Source: Litorivita sp040371945 (GTDB lineage Bacteria > Pseudomonadota > Alphaproteobacteria > Rhodobacterales > Rhodobacteraceae). From it: a stretch of DNA of 64,000 nt. The number at the start of each line of letters is the position of its first letter. The stretch's first letter is position 1. Both the position numbers and the translations under genes were made by a program. Positions 1 through 8,341 of this stretch are shown piece after piece. The stretch is from assembly GCF_040371945.1 (NCBI RefSeq), contig NZ_BAABWS010000002.1, forward strand, positions 496,001 to 560,000, written 5' to 3'. Below the pieces are notes generated by a model that saw only the letters and a list, made by a program, of their open reading frames with translations, ran no database searches and was not told the DNA's origin.

Positions 1-126
1 CATGCGCGGGGGATTCGCCCCCAAAACGGCTGTTTTGACGCAGAGCCGCAGCGCAGACTTGAATTAAAAGCGAAAGCGCAGCACTGTCACGCGAACAAAT
101 TCGAAAACGGGCCGTGAGGAGAGGGC

Positions 127-900
127 ATGTCGCAGAATTTCCGCTTGCCGGATATCCTTGAGATCGCGCGCAGCGAGGGCAAGGTCACCGTGGACGGCTT
201 GGCCGAACGCTTTGGCGTCACGGTGCAAACCATCCGCCGCGATCTGGCCGAACTGGCCGATGCGGGCCGGTTGGAACGGGTGCACGGCGGGGCGGTCTTG
301 CCCTCGGGCGTCTCCAACATCGGCTATGAGGACCGGCGCGGCCTCAATGAGGCGGCCAAGGCGGCGATGGCGCGGGCCTGCGCGCGCCACATCCCCGAAA
401 GCGCCTCGGTCTTCCTCAATATCGGCACCTCGACCGAGGCCGTCGCCCGCGCGCTTTTGCACCACCGCAACCTGTTGGTGATCACCAATAATATGAATGT
501 CGCCAATATCTTGGTCGCCAATCGTGATTGCGAGATCATCGTCGCGGGGGGCGCGCTTCGCCGCTCGGACGGGGGGCTTGTGGGGGCCTTGACCACCCGC
601 GCCATCGAACAGTTCAAATTTGATTTCGCGGTGATCGGCTGTTCGGCTTTGGACGGCGAGGGCGACCTGCTCGATTTCGATATCCAAGAGGTCGGGGTGA
701 GCCAGACGATCATCCGCCAAGCGCGCAAAACCTGTCTGGTGTCCGACGCGTCAAAGTTCCAACGCAGCGCACCGGCGCGAATCGCGTCGCTGTCGGAAAT
801 CGACAGTTTCTTCACCGACCGCCCTCTGCCCGGCGATCTGGCGCAGCGCTGCGCCGAATGGGGCACCCATGTCGAGATTTGCGGCGAAGCGGCTCCGTAG
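127..900 (+). CDS. DeoR/GlpR-family transcriptional regulator
   Basis: This 257-residue protein has the DeoR-family layout. An N-terminal winged helix-turn-helix covers about residues 5-55 and includes the family pattern VTVQTIRRDL followed by HGGA. A C-terminal DeoRC sensor domain carries the phosphosugar-type loop IGTSTEAV at 99-106. Such proteins usually repress sugar or polyol catabolic genes and are released by a phosphorylated sugar. A GAGGAGAGGG ribosome site sits just before the ATG. It lies upstream of and codirectional with a TRAP transporter, so it may control that transporter, although a gene beyond the left edge could equally be its target. The ligand cannot be read from the sequence. 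Confidence 0.9.
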   Translation: MSQNFRLPDILEIARSEGKVTVDGLAERFGVTVQTIRRDLAELADAGRLERVHGGAVLPSGVSNIGYEDRRGLNEAAKAAMARACARHIPESASVFLNIGTSTEAVARALLHHRNLLVITNNMNVANILVANRDCEIIVAGGALRRSDGGLVGALTTRAIEQFKFDFAVIGCSALDGEGDLLDFDIQEVGVSQTIIRQARKTCLVSDASKFQRSAPARIASLSEIDSFFTDRPLPGDLAQRCAEWGTHVEICGEAAP

Positions 901-1048
901 GACTGGGTATATCTGGCGCTGATAGCGCTATTTCTGCAGTGCAAAAACGCATTCCGGCGCGGTTTGGTCCTTGGCAAGCCGCCGCCTCGCAGAGTAGCCT
1001 TCCCCCGCATGCCGCCTTTGGGAGAGGGTGGCCAATAGGGAGATACAC

Positions 1049-2056
1049 ATGAAAAAATTCGCAAATACAGCCGCTGTGGCGGCTCTGGTTACCGCTATGG
1101 CATCGGGCGCAATGGCGACCGAATGGAATGTCTCGGTCTGGGGCAAGCCGCGGGTCTTTACCTCGCATATCGAAAAGCTCAACGAGCTGATCCAAGCGAA
1201 AACCAATGGCGAGTTCAAACTCAACATCAGCTATGGCGGTCTGTCCTCGAACAAGGAAAACCTTGATGGCATTTCCATCGGTGCCTTCGAGATGGCGCAA
1301 TTCTGTGCCGGTTACCACGAGGACAAGAACCCGACGCTGACGGTTCTCGAATTGCCCTTCATCGGCGTGAACACATTGGCCGAAGAGGTCGCCGTGTCGA
1401 TGGCGGTCTATGCGCACCCCGCCGTGGCCAAGGACCTTGGCCGTTGGAATGCGCGTCTGTTGATGCCTTCGCCGATGCCGCAGTATAACCTCGTCGGCAC
1501 CGGCGAGCCGCGCGATACGGTTGCGAAAATGAACGGTCTGCGCGTGCGCGCGACGGGCGGTTTGGGCGAGGCGTTCAAAACCGTCGGCGCCGTGCCGACA
1601 TCGGTGACCGCGACCGAGGCCTATAATGCAATGGAAAGCGGCGTGGTCGACACGGTTGCCTTTGCCCAGCACGCGCATTTCGCCTATCGCACCATTGATC
1701 AGGCCGATTGGTGGACCGCCAACCTCAACCCCGGCACGGTGAATTGCCCCGTTGTGGTCAACACCGACGCCTATGATGCCCTGTCGGACGACGAGCGCGC
1801 CGCATTGGACAGCTCGGTCGAGGAAGCCTTGACCACCTATCTGGCGCAATATGGCGAGATCTTGAAGAAATGGGACGGCGTTCTGGCTGAAAAGAACGTG
1901 ACTAAAGTCATGCTGTCGGACGAAGAGCTTGGCAAATTCCGTGAGGCCGCCGCAGGCCCCGCGCGCGCAGCTTGGATCGAGAAAATGACAGCGCAGGGCA
2001 TTCCGGCGCAAGAATTGGTTGATCTGGTCGACACCACGCTGGCCGGCACGCGCTAA
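1049..2056 (+). CDS. TRAP transporter substrate-binding protein (DctP family)
   Basis: This is the periplasmic receptor of a tripartite (TRAP) transporter, which delivers a carboxylate-type ligand to the membrane subunits encoded next. It has 335 residues. Residues 1-23 form a Sec signal peptide (basic MKK, hydrophobic core, AMA cleavage site). The segment NGLRVRATGG at 162-171 holds an arginine (about R167) at the position where DctP-family proteins bind the substrate carboxylate. I chose the ATG at 1049 over an in-frame GTG at 1028 because AGGGAG precedes it and the signal peptide starts there. A GC-rich hairpin with a T-run follows the stop and may lower downstream expression. The substrate is unknown. 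Confidence 0.9.
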   Translation: MKKFANTAAVAALVTAMASGAMATEWNVSVWGKPRVFTSHIEKLNELIQAKTNGEFKLNISYGGLSSNKENLDGISIGAFEMAQFCAGYHEDKNPTLTVLELPFIGVNTLAEEVAVSMAVYAHPAVAKDLGRWNARLLMPSPMPQYNLVGTGEPRDTVAKMNGLRVRATGGLGEAFKTVGAVPTSVTATEAYNAMESGVVDTVAFAQHAHFAYRTIDQADWWTANLNPGTVNCPVVVNTDAYDALSDDERAALDSSVEEALTTYLAQYGEILKKWDGVLAEKNVTKVMLSDEELGKFREAAAGPARAAWIEKMTAQGIPAQELVDLVDTTLAGTR

Positions 2057-2073
2057 GCCGCTTAAGACCTTTG

Positions 2074-2112
2074 CCGCCCGCCCTTTGCATGTGCCAAGGG
2101 GCGGGCGGTTTT
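2074..2112 (+). terminator. Intergenic hairpin between TRAP receptor and permease genes
   Basis: The arm CCGCCCGCCC (2074-2083) pairs perfectly with GGGCGGGCGG (2099-2108), and TTTT follows. It lies between the binding-protein gene and the small-permease gene, so it is more likely an attenuator or 3'-end stabiliser that lets the receptor be made in excess than a full operon end. Confidence 0.65.
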
Positions 2113-2208
2113 GCCCGCCGCCGCGCCAAACCCGTGCAAAGACATCGGGGGCACGGATGTTGCGCAGCATCCAAAACAGCCAATGACATCCACAGGGGGA
2201 CAGGCCAA

Positions 2209-2853
2209 ATGGCAGGCAACGCATCGGTGCTCAGGGACGGATCACGGCTCAGCCGGATAGATCAGGCCCTTGAGGCCATAGAAATCAGGCTGGCTCTGGT
2301 CAGCGGCCTCGCGGTCTTTGGCTTGATGCTTTTGGCGGTGGTCTCCGTCACGGGGCGCAACCTGTTGAACTTTCCGGTGCCCGGTTATGTGGACTGGATC
2401 GAGATCACCATGCCGCTCATCGCCTTCATGGGCATCAGCTATACCCAGCGCAACGGCGGCCATATCCGCATGGACATCCTGATCGGCAAACTCAAAGGCC
2501 GCGCCATGTGGGCGGTCGAATTGTTTTCGGTCCTGATCATGTTGATCCTCGTTCTGTTCCTGATCTGGGGCTCATGGGCGCATTTTGATCGCAGCTTCGA
2601 TTTCGCCGCCCCCCTGTGGAGCCGTGACAGCACCATCGATATCCGCCTGCCGGTCTGGCCCGCCAAGCTCTTGGTGCCCTTTGCCTTCTCCATTCTGGCC
2701 CTGCGCCTTGCCTTGCAAATCTGGGCCTACGGGCGCGCCTTTGTGAGCGGCGCGCAAAACCCGATTGCCGTGCCCTTGCCGCTCACCGCCGCCGAACAGG
2801 CCGCGGAAGAAGCCAGCCACGTCAGCGCCCTCGACAACGGAGGGACCGCCTAA
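2209..2853 (+). CDS. TRAP transporter small permease (DctQ family)
   Basis: This 214-residue membrane protein has four predicted transmembrane segments: about residues 30-50, 63-80, 100-122 and 155-175. That is the usual DctQ topology and size. DctQ partners the large permease in moving substrate delivered by the binding protein. The open frame extends further upstream, but the ATG at 2209 follows an AGGGGGA ribosome site and gives the normal family N terminus. Its stop codon abuts the next start at 2854 directly, so translation of the two permease genes is probably coupled. Confidence 0.88.
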   Translation: MAGNASVLRDGSRLSRIDQALEAIEIRLALVSGLAVFGLMLLAVVSVTGRNLLNFPVPGYVDWIEITMPLIAFMGISYTQRNGGHIRMDILIGKLKGRAMWAVELFSVLIMLILVLFLIWGSWAHFDRSFDFAAPLWSRDSTIDIRLPVWPAKLLVPFAFSILALRLALQIWAYGRAFVSGAQNPIAVPLPLTAAEQAAEEASHVSALDNGGTA

Positions 2854-4254
2854 ATGGAACCCATCGATATCGGCATTATCGTCTCGGGCGGCTTGCTGCT
2901 CTTTGTCATCCTCGGCATGCGCGTGGCCTTTGCCGCCGCCTTGGCAGGCTTTATCGGCCTGACCTGGATTTTTTGGGCCAAATTCGGATACAACCCCGAT
3001 AAGTTCATGAAAGCGCTCACCATTTCGGTGAAAACGGCGGGGCAGGTGCCCCATGCCAAAGTCTCATCGCAAGCGCTCTCCTTGATCCCGACCTTCATCT
3101 TGATCGGCTATCTGGCCTATTATGCGGGGCTGACCAAAGCGCTGTTCGAGGCGGCCAAACGCTGGGCCGGCTGGCTGCCGGGCGGCATGGCGGTCGCCAC
3201 GGTTTTCGCCACGGCGGGCTTCTCGGCGGTTTCGGGCGCATCGGTCGCCACCTCGGCGGTCTTTGCCCGTATCGCCATCCCCGAAATGCAGGCGATGGGG
3301 TATAACAAACGCTTTGCCGCAGGGGTCGTCGCCGCCGCAGGCACGTTGGCCTCCTTGATCCCGCCCTCGGCGATCCTCGTGATCTATGCGATCATCGTCG
3401 AGCAAGACGTTGGAAAACTGCTGCTCGCAGGCTTCATCCCCGGTGCCTTTTCGGCCATCGTCTATGTAAGCTTGATCGTCGGCATGGCGATGATCTGGCC
3501 CTCTTACGGCCCGAAAATCACCGGCTACACATGGCGCGAGAAATTCGCCTCCCTGCCGCCGGCCTTCCCGATTTTCTTCGTGGTCGGCATCATCATCTTC
3601 TTTATCTACAACCCCTTCGGCGGCGATCCTTGGGGCACGCCCACCGAAGGCGGAGCGCTTGGCGCCTTTGTGGTCTTCCTTATGGCGGTGTTCCAAGGCA
3701 TGCGCTGGAGCCAGCTCAAAGACGCGCTGCTTGAGACCGCAAAACTCTCGGCGATGATCTTCACAATCATCTGGGGCGTGCTGATCTATGTGCGCTTCTT
3801 GGGCTTTGCCGAATTGCCCTCGGCTTTCGCCGACTGGATTTCGGGGCTAGAACAATCGCCGATGCTGACGCTGATCTTCATCCTGCTGGCCTATGCGGTG
3901 CTGGGCATGTTCATGGATGCCATCGGCATGTTGCTCTTGACGCTTCCGGTGGTCTATCCAGCGGTCATGGCGCTCAACGGCGGCGAAATGGTCTCTGCCG
4001 CCGACAGCGCCTTTGGCATGTCCGGCCCGATGTGCGCCATCTGGTTCGGCATCTTGGTGGTCAAAATGGCCGAGTTCTGTTTGATCACGCCGCCCATCGG
4101 GCTCAATTGCTTTGTGGTGGCGGGCGTGCGCGACGATCTCACGGTCCAAGACGTGTTCCGCGGCGTGATGCCCTTCTTCTTCGCCGATGCCGCTACCATC
4201 GGCCTGCTGATCGCCTTCCCGCAAATCGTGCTCTATCTGCCGTCACTGGTCTGA
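2854..4254 (+). CDS. TRAP transporter large permease (DctM family)
   Basis: This 466-residue hydrophobic protein has about twelve transmembrane segments and the typical DctM glycine- and alanine-rich core, including a SGASVATSAVFARI region followed by LIPPSAILVIYAI. It forms the sodium-driven transport channel with the small permease. It starts at the base after the small-permease stop, completing a receptor/small/large operon. A hairpin follows its stop, and the next genes are convergent, so this is the last gene of the transporter operon. Confidence 0.92.
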   Translation: MEPIDIGIIVSGGLLLFVILGMRVAFAAALAGFIGLTWIFWAKFGYNPDKFMKALTISVKTAGQVPHAKVSSQALSLIPTFILIGYLAYYAGLTKALFEAAKRWAGWLPGGMAVATVFATAGFSAVSGASVATSAVFARIAIPEMQAMGYNKRFAAGVVAAAGTLASLIPPSAILVIYAIIVEQDVGKLLLAGFIPGAFSAIVYVSLIVGMAMIWPSYGPKITGYTWREKFASLPPAFPIFFVVGIIIFFIYNPFGGDPWGTPTEGGALGAFVVFLMAVFQGMRWSQLKDALLETAKLSAMIFTIIWGVLIYVRFLGFAELPSAFADWISGLEQSPMLTLIFILLAYAVLGMFMDAIGMLLLTLPVVYPAVMALNGGEMVSAADSAFGMSGPMCAIWFGILVVKMAEFCLITPPIGLNCFVVAGVRDDLTVQDVFRGVMPFFFADAATIGLLIAFPQIVLYLPSLV

Positions 4255-4266
4255 TTGCGCCCGCAT

Positions 4267-4304
4267 AAAAAACGCGCCCCGCACGGTCCATGCCGCGCGG
4301 GGCG
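4267..4304. terminator. Bidirectional intrinsic terminator
   Basis: CGCCCCGCACGG (4275-4286) pairs with CCGCGCGGGGCG (4293-4304) with one mismatch. The A-run at 4267-4272 reads as a T-run on the minus strand. It separates the TRAP operon (plus) from the convergent four-gene minus operon ending at 4402 and is strongest for the latter. Confidence 0.8.
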
Positions 4305-4401
4305 TTTGCATGTTCGCCGCTTTGCAGGTTCGACAAATATCCCCGCCGGAGGCGCATGTTTCAACCTGCGATCCCGCGGGCGGGGACGCGCCCGAGGCGC
4401 C

Positions 4402-5178
4402 TTACTCCTCCAATATCGCCACCGCCCGCGTGAACCCCGCCGAGCCGCCTTTGATCTTGAACGGAAAGGCCGACACCATAAAGCCGCTGCTTGGCAGCAG
4501 GTCCAGATTGGCCATTTTCTCGATCTGGCAATAGCCGCGCTCCATCCCCGCGCGGTGGCCTTCCCATATGATGCTGGCATCTCTCTCGCGCGCATAGGTC
4601 TGGGCGGTATAGGCAAAGGGCGCGTCCCAACTCCACGCATCGGTGCCCACCATGCGCACACCGCGCGCGGTGAGGTAATTGGTCGCCTCGCGCCCCATGC
4701 CGCAGCCTTTGAGCAGGTAATCCTCGCGCCCGTAATGCCCGCCCGCCGCCGTATTGACCACGACGATATCAAGCGGCGCGAGTTGATGCCCGATCCGCGC
4801 CAATTCCGCCTCGATCTCCGCGGCGCTCACCACATGCCCGTCGGGCAGGGCGCGAAAATCAAGCCGCACGCCGCGCCCGAAACACCACTCCAAAGGCACC
4901 TCGTCGATGGTGATCGCGCGCTGCCCGCCATCCATCGTCGAATGGTAGTGATAGGGCGCATCCACATGGGTGCCGTTATGGCTCGACAGTTCCAGCTTCT
5001 CGACCGCCCATCCTTCGCCGCCGGGTAAATCATCCCCCGTCAGCCCCGGAAAATAGGCGCAGATCAGATCAACGCTCGCCGCGTGATCGACATAGTCGAT
5101 CTTGGGCAACATCTGCGGCGGGTCCGAGGCGATGCCCGTCTCCAAAGGCACCGAAAGGTCAATATACCGTCTCGTCAT
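4402..5178 (-). CDS. Cyclase-family (kynurenine formamidase-like) metal hydrolase
   Basis: This 258-residue protein belongs to the cyclase / kynurenine formamidase-like superfamily (PF04199). The metal-site signature HNGTHVDAPYH lies at 67-77, with H67, H71, D73 and H77 as expected ligands. Members hydrolyse N-formylkynurenine, cyclic amides or other activated carbonyls. No tryptophan-pathway gene is nearby, so kynurenine formamidase itself is not supported. It is the last gene of a four-gene minus operon, 21 nt after the hydrolase, with AGGGAG before the ATG. In this setting a ring- or lactone-opening step is possible, but that is inference. Confidence 0.8.
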   Translation of the reverse strand: MTRRYIDLSVPLETGIASDPPQMLPKIDYVDHAASVDLICAYFPGLTGDDLPGGEGWAVEKLELSSHNGTHVDAPYHYHSTMDGGQRAITIDEVPLEWCFGRGVRLDFRALPDGHVVSAAEIEAELARIGHQLAPLDIVVVNTAAGGHYGREDYLLKGCGMGREATNYLTARGVRMVGTDAWSWDAPFAYTAQTYARERDASIIWEGHRAGMERGYCQIEKMANLDLLPSSGFMVSAFPFKIKGGSAGFTRAVAILEE

Positions 5179-5199
5179 ATCTATTTGCTCCCTGCGCGC

Positions 5200-6075
5200 T
5201 CAGGCCAACCAGTCGCGGATGGCGCCCGCCACTTCATCGGGCTTTTGATGGGCGATCCAATGATCCGCCCCCGCGATCTCGACGCGGGTCAGATCATCGC
5301 AATAGGCCTCCAGACCCTCGGTCGCCTCGGGCAAGAGCGCCGTATCCCCCGCGCCCCAGATGAGCAAATGCGCCATGCGCACGCGCAAACGGTCGGGCGG
5401 CATATCGGGCAGATCGGCCCAAACCTCGCCCACCGGTCCCACATGGATTTTCGAGGCGCGATACCAGTTCAGCATCCCCGTCAAGCGACCCTCGCGCGCC
5501 CATTCGCGCCGGTATAGCGCGGCGCGCTCGGGCGTCATCCACGACATATCCATATGTTCGGCAAACAGCCCCGCCAGCCCTTTGAAATCATCCTTCGAGA
5601 GCCGCGCCTCGGCATCGGGGCGGCGCAGGTAGTTGATATATTGCGAGGCGGCGCATTGCGCCCCGCCCGCCGCAATCGCCTTTTGAAACGGCGCCGGATG
5701 CACGCCGTTGAGGATGATCAGTTTTTCGACCAGTTGCGGATTGGAGATCGCCAAAGCATAGGCCGCCGCCGCGCCCCAATCATGGCCGACCACGATGATC
5801 GGCCCGCCGCCAAGCGCCGCGATCAATTCGGCCAGATCCCCCACCAGATGCGCCGCCTTATAGGCCTGCGGATCGGCGGGCGCGGGGCTTTGGCCATAGC
5901 CGCGCTGGTCCGGCGCAATGCAATGATAGCGATCGGCCAAACGCTCGGCCACCTCGCTCCATGCGCCGGAATATTCGGGAAACCCGTGCAGCATCAACAG
6001 CTTGGGCGCACCGCTCTCGCCCCATTCGCGCAGGTGAAATTCGCCCGCTGTCAGTGTGATTTTCCGCTCGCGCAT
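5200..6075 (-). CDS. Alpha/beta hydrolase, epoxide hydrolase-like
   Basis: This 291-residue alpha/beta-fold protein has the oxyanion motif HGFPE (30-34) and the nucleophile elbow GHDWGA (97-102). The nucleophile is therefore aspartate D99, not serine. Asp nucleophiles mark epoxide hydrolases and haloalkane or fluoroacetate dehalogenases. A WGAGD acid region and a GADHW histidine complete the triad near the C terminus. It lies 15 nt after the SMP-30 gene and 21 nt before the cyclase gene, in the operon downstream of the crotonase. Its substrate is unknown. Confidence 0.85.
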   Translation of the reverse strand: MRERKITLTAGEFHLREWGESGAPKLLMLHGFPEYSGAWSEVAERLADRYHCIAPDQRGYGQSPAPADPQAYKAAHLVGDLAELIAALGGGPIIVVGHDWGAAAAYALAISNPQLVEKLIILNGVHPAPFQKAIAAGGAQCAASQYINYLRRPDAEARLSKDDFKGLAGLFAEHMDMSWMTPERAALYRREWAREGRLTGMLNWYRASKIHVGPVGEVWADLPDMPPDRLRVRMAHLLIWGAGDTALLPEATEGLEAYCDDLTRVEIAGADHWIAHQKPDEVAGAIRDWLA

Positions 6076-6090
6076 ATCCGCCCCCTCGCG

Positions 6091-7002
6091 TCAGCCGTTG
6101 AAATGCAGTTTGAGCCCCGCATGAGGCCAGCGGCAATGATAAAGCGTGCCGGTGCCCGAGGCGGTGATCCACGCATCGCGCATATCCGCCCCGCCAAAAC
6201 AGATATTGGTGACATAGGGGTCATCCGGCACTTTGATGAACTCGGTCGAATGATCCTCGCCGACAATGGTGATGCCGCCGCTGATCAATGTGGCGACGCA
6301 GACCCGCCCGTCCGCTTGCATGGCAAGACTGTCGAGCAGTTGATAATCGGGCAGGGTGGTGAGCAAACGCCCCGGCACCAATCCTTTGGGCTTTTCGATC
6401 TGTCCTGGCGCGGTGATGTCAAAGCCCCAAACCCGCCCCGTGCGGGTTTCGGCGACATAGACCGATTTGTCTTGCGGCCCGAGGCCGATGCCATTGGTGG
6501 TGATCATCGGGCCGTAAACGCGATGGATATGGCTGCCGTCGGGCTGGGCGTAATAGAATGCGCCGTGGTCCATATGGGTGCGGGTCGATTTGCCCAGATC
6601 GGTAAAATAAAACCCGCCCGCCGCATCAAACACCAAATCATTAGGCCCGCGCAGCGGCGCGCCGTCGCACTCGGAATAAAGCGTCGTCACCGCGCCCGTG
6701 TCCAGATCGACCCTCTGGATCGAGCCGCCGGTGTAGCCTTCGGGCGCGCCATGGGGCAGGTCCAGCCCGTCGTGCTCATACCAATTGAACCCGCCGTTGT
6801 TGCACACATAGACCGCGCCATCGGGGCCGATCGCCGCGCCGTTCGGCCCGCCGGGCAACTCGGCGATCACCTCCTTGCGCCCGTCCGGCCAGACCCGCGT
6901 CAGGGTCTGGCGCTTGATCTCGACCAAAATCACCGACCCGTCGGCCATGGCAATCGGGCCCTCGGGAAATTCCAATCCCTCGCACAGTTTGGTGAATTTC
7001 AT
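6091..7002 (-). CDS. SMP-30/gluconolactonase-family protein (probable lactonase)
   Basis: This 303-residue six-bladed beta-propeller protein of the SMP-30 family has recognisable divalent-metal ligands: E14 in FPEGP, N170 in TTNGIGL and a C-terminal aspartate near residue 224 in LLDSLAM. The family hydrolyses sugar lactones or other lactones. AGGAG precedes the ATG at 7002, and the much longer open frame upstream overlaps the crotonase gene and is not real. It is the second gene of the operon, between the crotonase and the alpha/beta hydrolase. A lactonase next to acyl-CoA genes fits a route starting from a lactone. Confidence 0.87.
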   Translation of the reverse strand: MKFTKLCEGLEFPEGPIAMADGSVILVEIKRQTLTRVWPDGRKEVIAELPGGPNGAAIGPDGAVYVCNNGGFNWYEHDGLDLPHGAPEGYTGGSIQRVDLDTGAVTTLYSECDGAPLRGPNDLVFDAAGGFYFTDLGKSTRTHMDHGAFYYAQPDGSHIHRVYGPMITTNGIGLGPQDKSVYVAETRTGRVWGFDITAPGQIEKPKGLVPGRLLTTLPDYQLLDSLAMQADGRVCVATLISGGITIVGEDHSTEFIKVPDDPYVTNICFGGADMRDAWITASGTGTLYHCRWPHAGLKLHFNG

Positions 7003-7027
7003 GGCTATGCTCTCCTGTGGGCGATAC

Positions 7028-7072
7028 CTGTTTGGGGCATGTCTGTTTGGGCCATGCCTCTTTGGACCGTTC
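7028..7072. repeat. Three imperfect 15-bp tandem repeats
   Basis: The units CTGTTTGGGGCATGT, CTGTTTGGGCCATGC and CTCTTTGGACCGTTC lie head to tail in the 77-nt gap between the crotonase stop and the SMP-30 start. The first two differ at two or three positions and the third is more diverged. They lie in the untranslated spacer of the operon. They may be a slippage-derived spacer or an RNA or protein site. Confidence 0.7.
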
Positions 7073-7079
7073 TGCGCGC

Positions 7080-7874
7080 CTAGCGCCCCGTAAACACCGG
7101 TTTGCGTTTGCCGACAAAGGCGGCCGCGGCCTCTTTGTGATCGGCGGTTTCGGTGCATTCCCAAAAATGCGTGGCCTCCATATCCATGCACTCGCCCAAT
7201 GTGCCGCCCTGTTCGGCCAAGGCGATATTGCGCTTGATGCGGCCAAGGGCCCCCGTCGGCCCCGCCGCCAATGCGCGCGCCATCTCGAGCCCCGCCGAAG
7301 CCACATCCCCCGCAGGCAGGGCGCGCGAGAACAGACCCATCGCGGCGGCTTCGCTCCCGCTGAGCAGTTGCGAGGTCAGGTAAAGCTCGCGCGCTTTGGC
7401 CGCGCCAAGGATATGGGTCATGAAATAGGTGCCGCCGTAATCGCCCGACAGGCCGACCTTGGCAAAGGCGGTGGTGATTTTGCTGTCCTCGGCGCAGATG
7501 CGAAAATCGCAAGCCATGGCCATCGACAATCCCGCCCCCGCGCAAGAGCCTTCGACCACGGCGATGGTGGGTTTGGGCATCTCGTGCAGGGCGCGCGAGA
7601 TATCCATCCGGTCGCGCAGCCCGTGACGGCGCAGCCCATAAGGCGCATCGCGGCCCTTGCCCTCGTTCATCGCCTTTACATCGCCGCCGACGCAAAAATG
7701 CCCGCCCGAGCCGATCAGCATCACCGCCCGCACCGCCGGATCATACATCGCCTCATGCCCCGCATCGCGCAGGGCTTCGGTCAGCTCCAGATTGAGCGCA
7801 TTGCGCGCCTCGGGGCGGTTGAGCGTGAGGATCAATAGCCCGTCTTGGAGGTCTTTTTTCAGCGCATCCGGCAT
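7080..7874 (-). CDS. Enoyl-CoA hydratase/isomerase family protein (PaaG-like active site)
   Basis: This 264-residue crotonase-fold protein lacks both catalytic glutamates of classical enoyl-CoA hydratase: serine (S117) and alanine (A138) stand at the aligned positions. The segment AFAKVGLSGDYGG with D145 instead resembles the PaaG/isomerase branch, so double-bond isomerisation of an acyl-CoA is more likely than hydration. The oxyanion-hole glycines are present in CAGAGLS (111-117). AAAGGAAA precedes the ATG at 7874. It is the first gene of the four-gene minus operon, and its promoter and operator lie about 210-250 bp upstream, divergent from a TetR regulator. Confidence 0.85.
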   Translation of the reverse strand: MPDALKKDLQDGLLILTLNRPEARNALNLELTEALRDAGHEAMYDPAVRAVMLIGSGGHFCVGGDVKAMNEGKGRDAPYGLRRHGLRDRMDISRALHEMPKPTIAVVEGSCAGAGLSMAMACDFRICAEDSKITTAFAKVGLSGDYGGTYFMTHILGAAKARELYLTSQLLSGSEAAAMGLFSRALPAGDVASAGLEMARALAAGPTGALGRIKRNIALAEQGGTLGECMDMEATHFWECTETADHKEAAAAFVGKRKPVFTGR

Positions 7875-8085
7875 GCGGTTTCCTTTATTTCTAGGGTGGT
7901 AAATCATGTGAGAGGGAGCGGCGGCGCCAATCCGCGCGTGGAGGGCGGGTTTTTGTCGCGCCGTGTTTCGAACGCAAGTCACGCGCTGCACCGTAACGCA
8001 CTTTACTGTGCTGCGCTGTGATGGCTCTGTGAGGCCTCCTCCTGATGGCACCTGCGCGCATATGGTTTTGCGGCGCGCGGCTGCA

Positions 8086-8099
8086 CTGACGCTTGTCAG
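8086..8099. promoter_or_regulatory. Operator copy 1 (CTGACGCTTGTCAG)
   Basis: This near-palindrome has half-sites CTGAC and GTCAG around a 4-bp centre. It overlaps the last two bases of the -10 element of the crotonase promoter. The same motif recurs at 9177 and 18994 in front of two other acyl-CoA operons. The adjacent TetR-family protein is the obvious candidate binder (inference). Confidence 0.7.
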
Positions 8100-8126
8100 G
8101 TTATGGCGCACGCCCTGACCGGTCAA
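8098..8126 (-). promoter_or_regulatory. Sigma70-type promoter of the crotonase operon
   Basis: Read on the minus strand, TTGACC (8126-8121) is followed by a 17-bp spacer and TAACCT (8103-8098). The operator begins within the -10 box, so binding there would block polymerase. Confidence 0.6.
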
Positions 8127-8341
8127 GAGGCGCGGCGGGCCGTGACGGGGCGTCTTTTTGATCGCGCGCCCGCGCCCGATCGGTGCGCGGCAGGCGCAAC
8201 AAAGCTTGTCGCGCGGCGGCGGGGCGGTTAGCGTGAGCGCCACGACGAACAGGCGCTCCCGCATTTGGGGGCAGCAGGTGGCATGCGGGGCGGCGGCGCC
8301 GGTCGCGGCCCGCCCGCAGCGCAAAGCGAAAAGGAAATGCG

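Larger units (their letters stand above)
7875..8341. other. 467-bp divergent intergenic region
   Basis: This space separates the crotonase operon (minus) from the TetR gene (plus). It holds the minus-strand promoter and operator described separately and a leader of roughly 210 nt before the crotonase start. I see no credible small gene in it. No clear promoter for the TetR gene was recognised, although the operator position would allow the regulator to influence both directions. Confidence 0.6.

Noticed and set aside
1..126. Short GGGGG-ATTCG-CCCCC stem at the left edge as a terminator
   Set aside because: It has only five base pairs, no T-run, and the upstream gene is outside the window.
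4402..5178. Kynurenine formamidase (kynB)
   Set aside because: The metal motif is shared by the whole superfamily, and no tryptophan-degradation gene is present.
6091..7695. 534-residue form of the SMP-30 gene
   Set aside because: The upstream extension overlaps the crotonase in another frame. The ATG at 7002 with AGGAG gives the normal family length.
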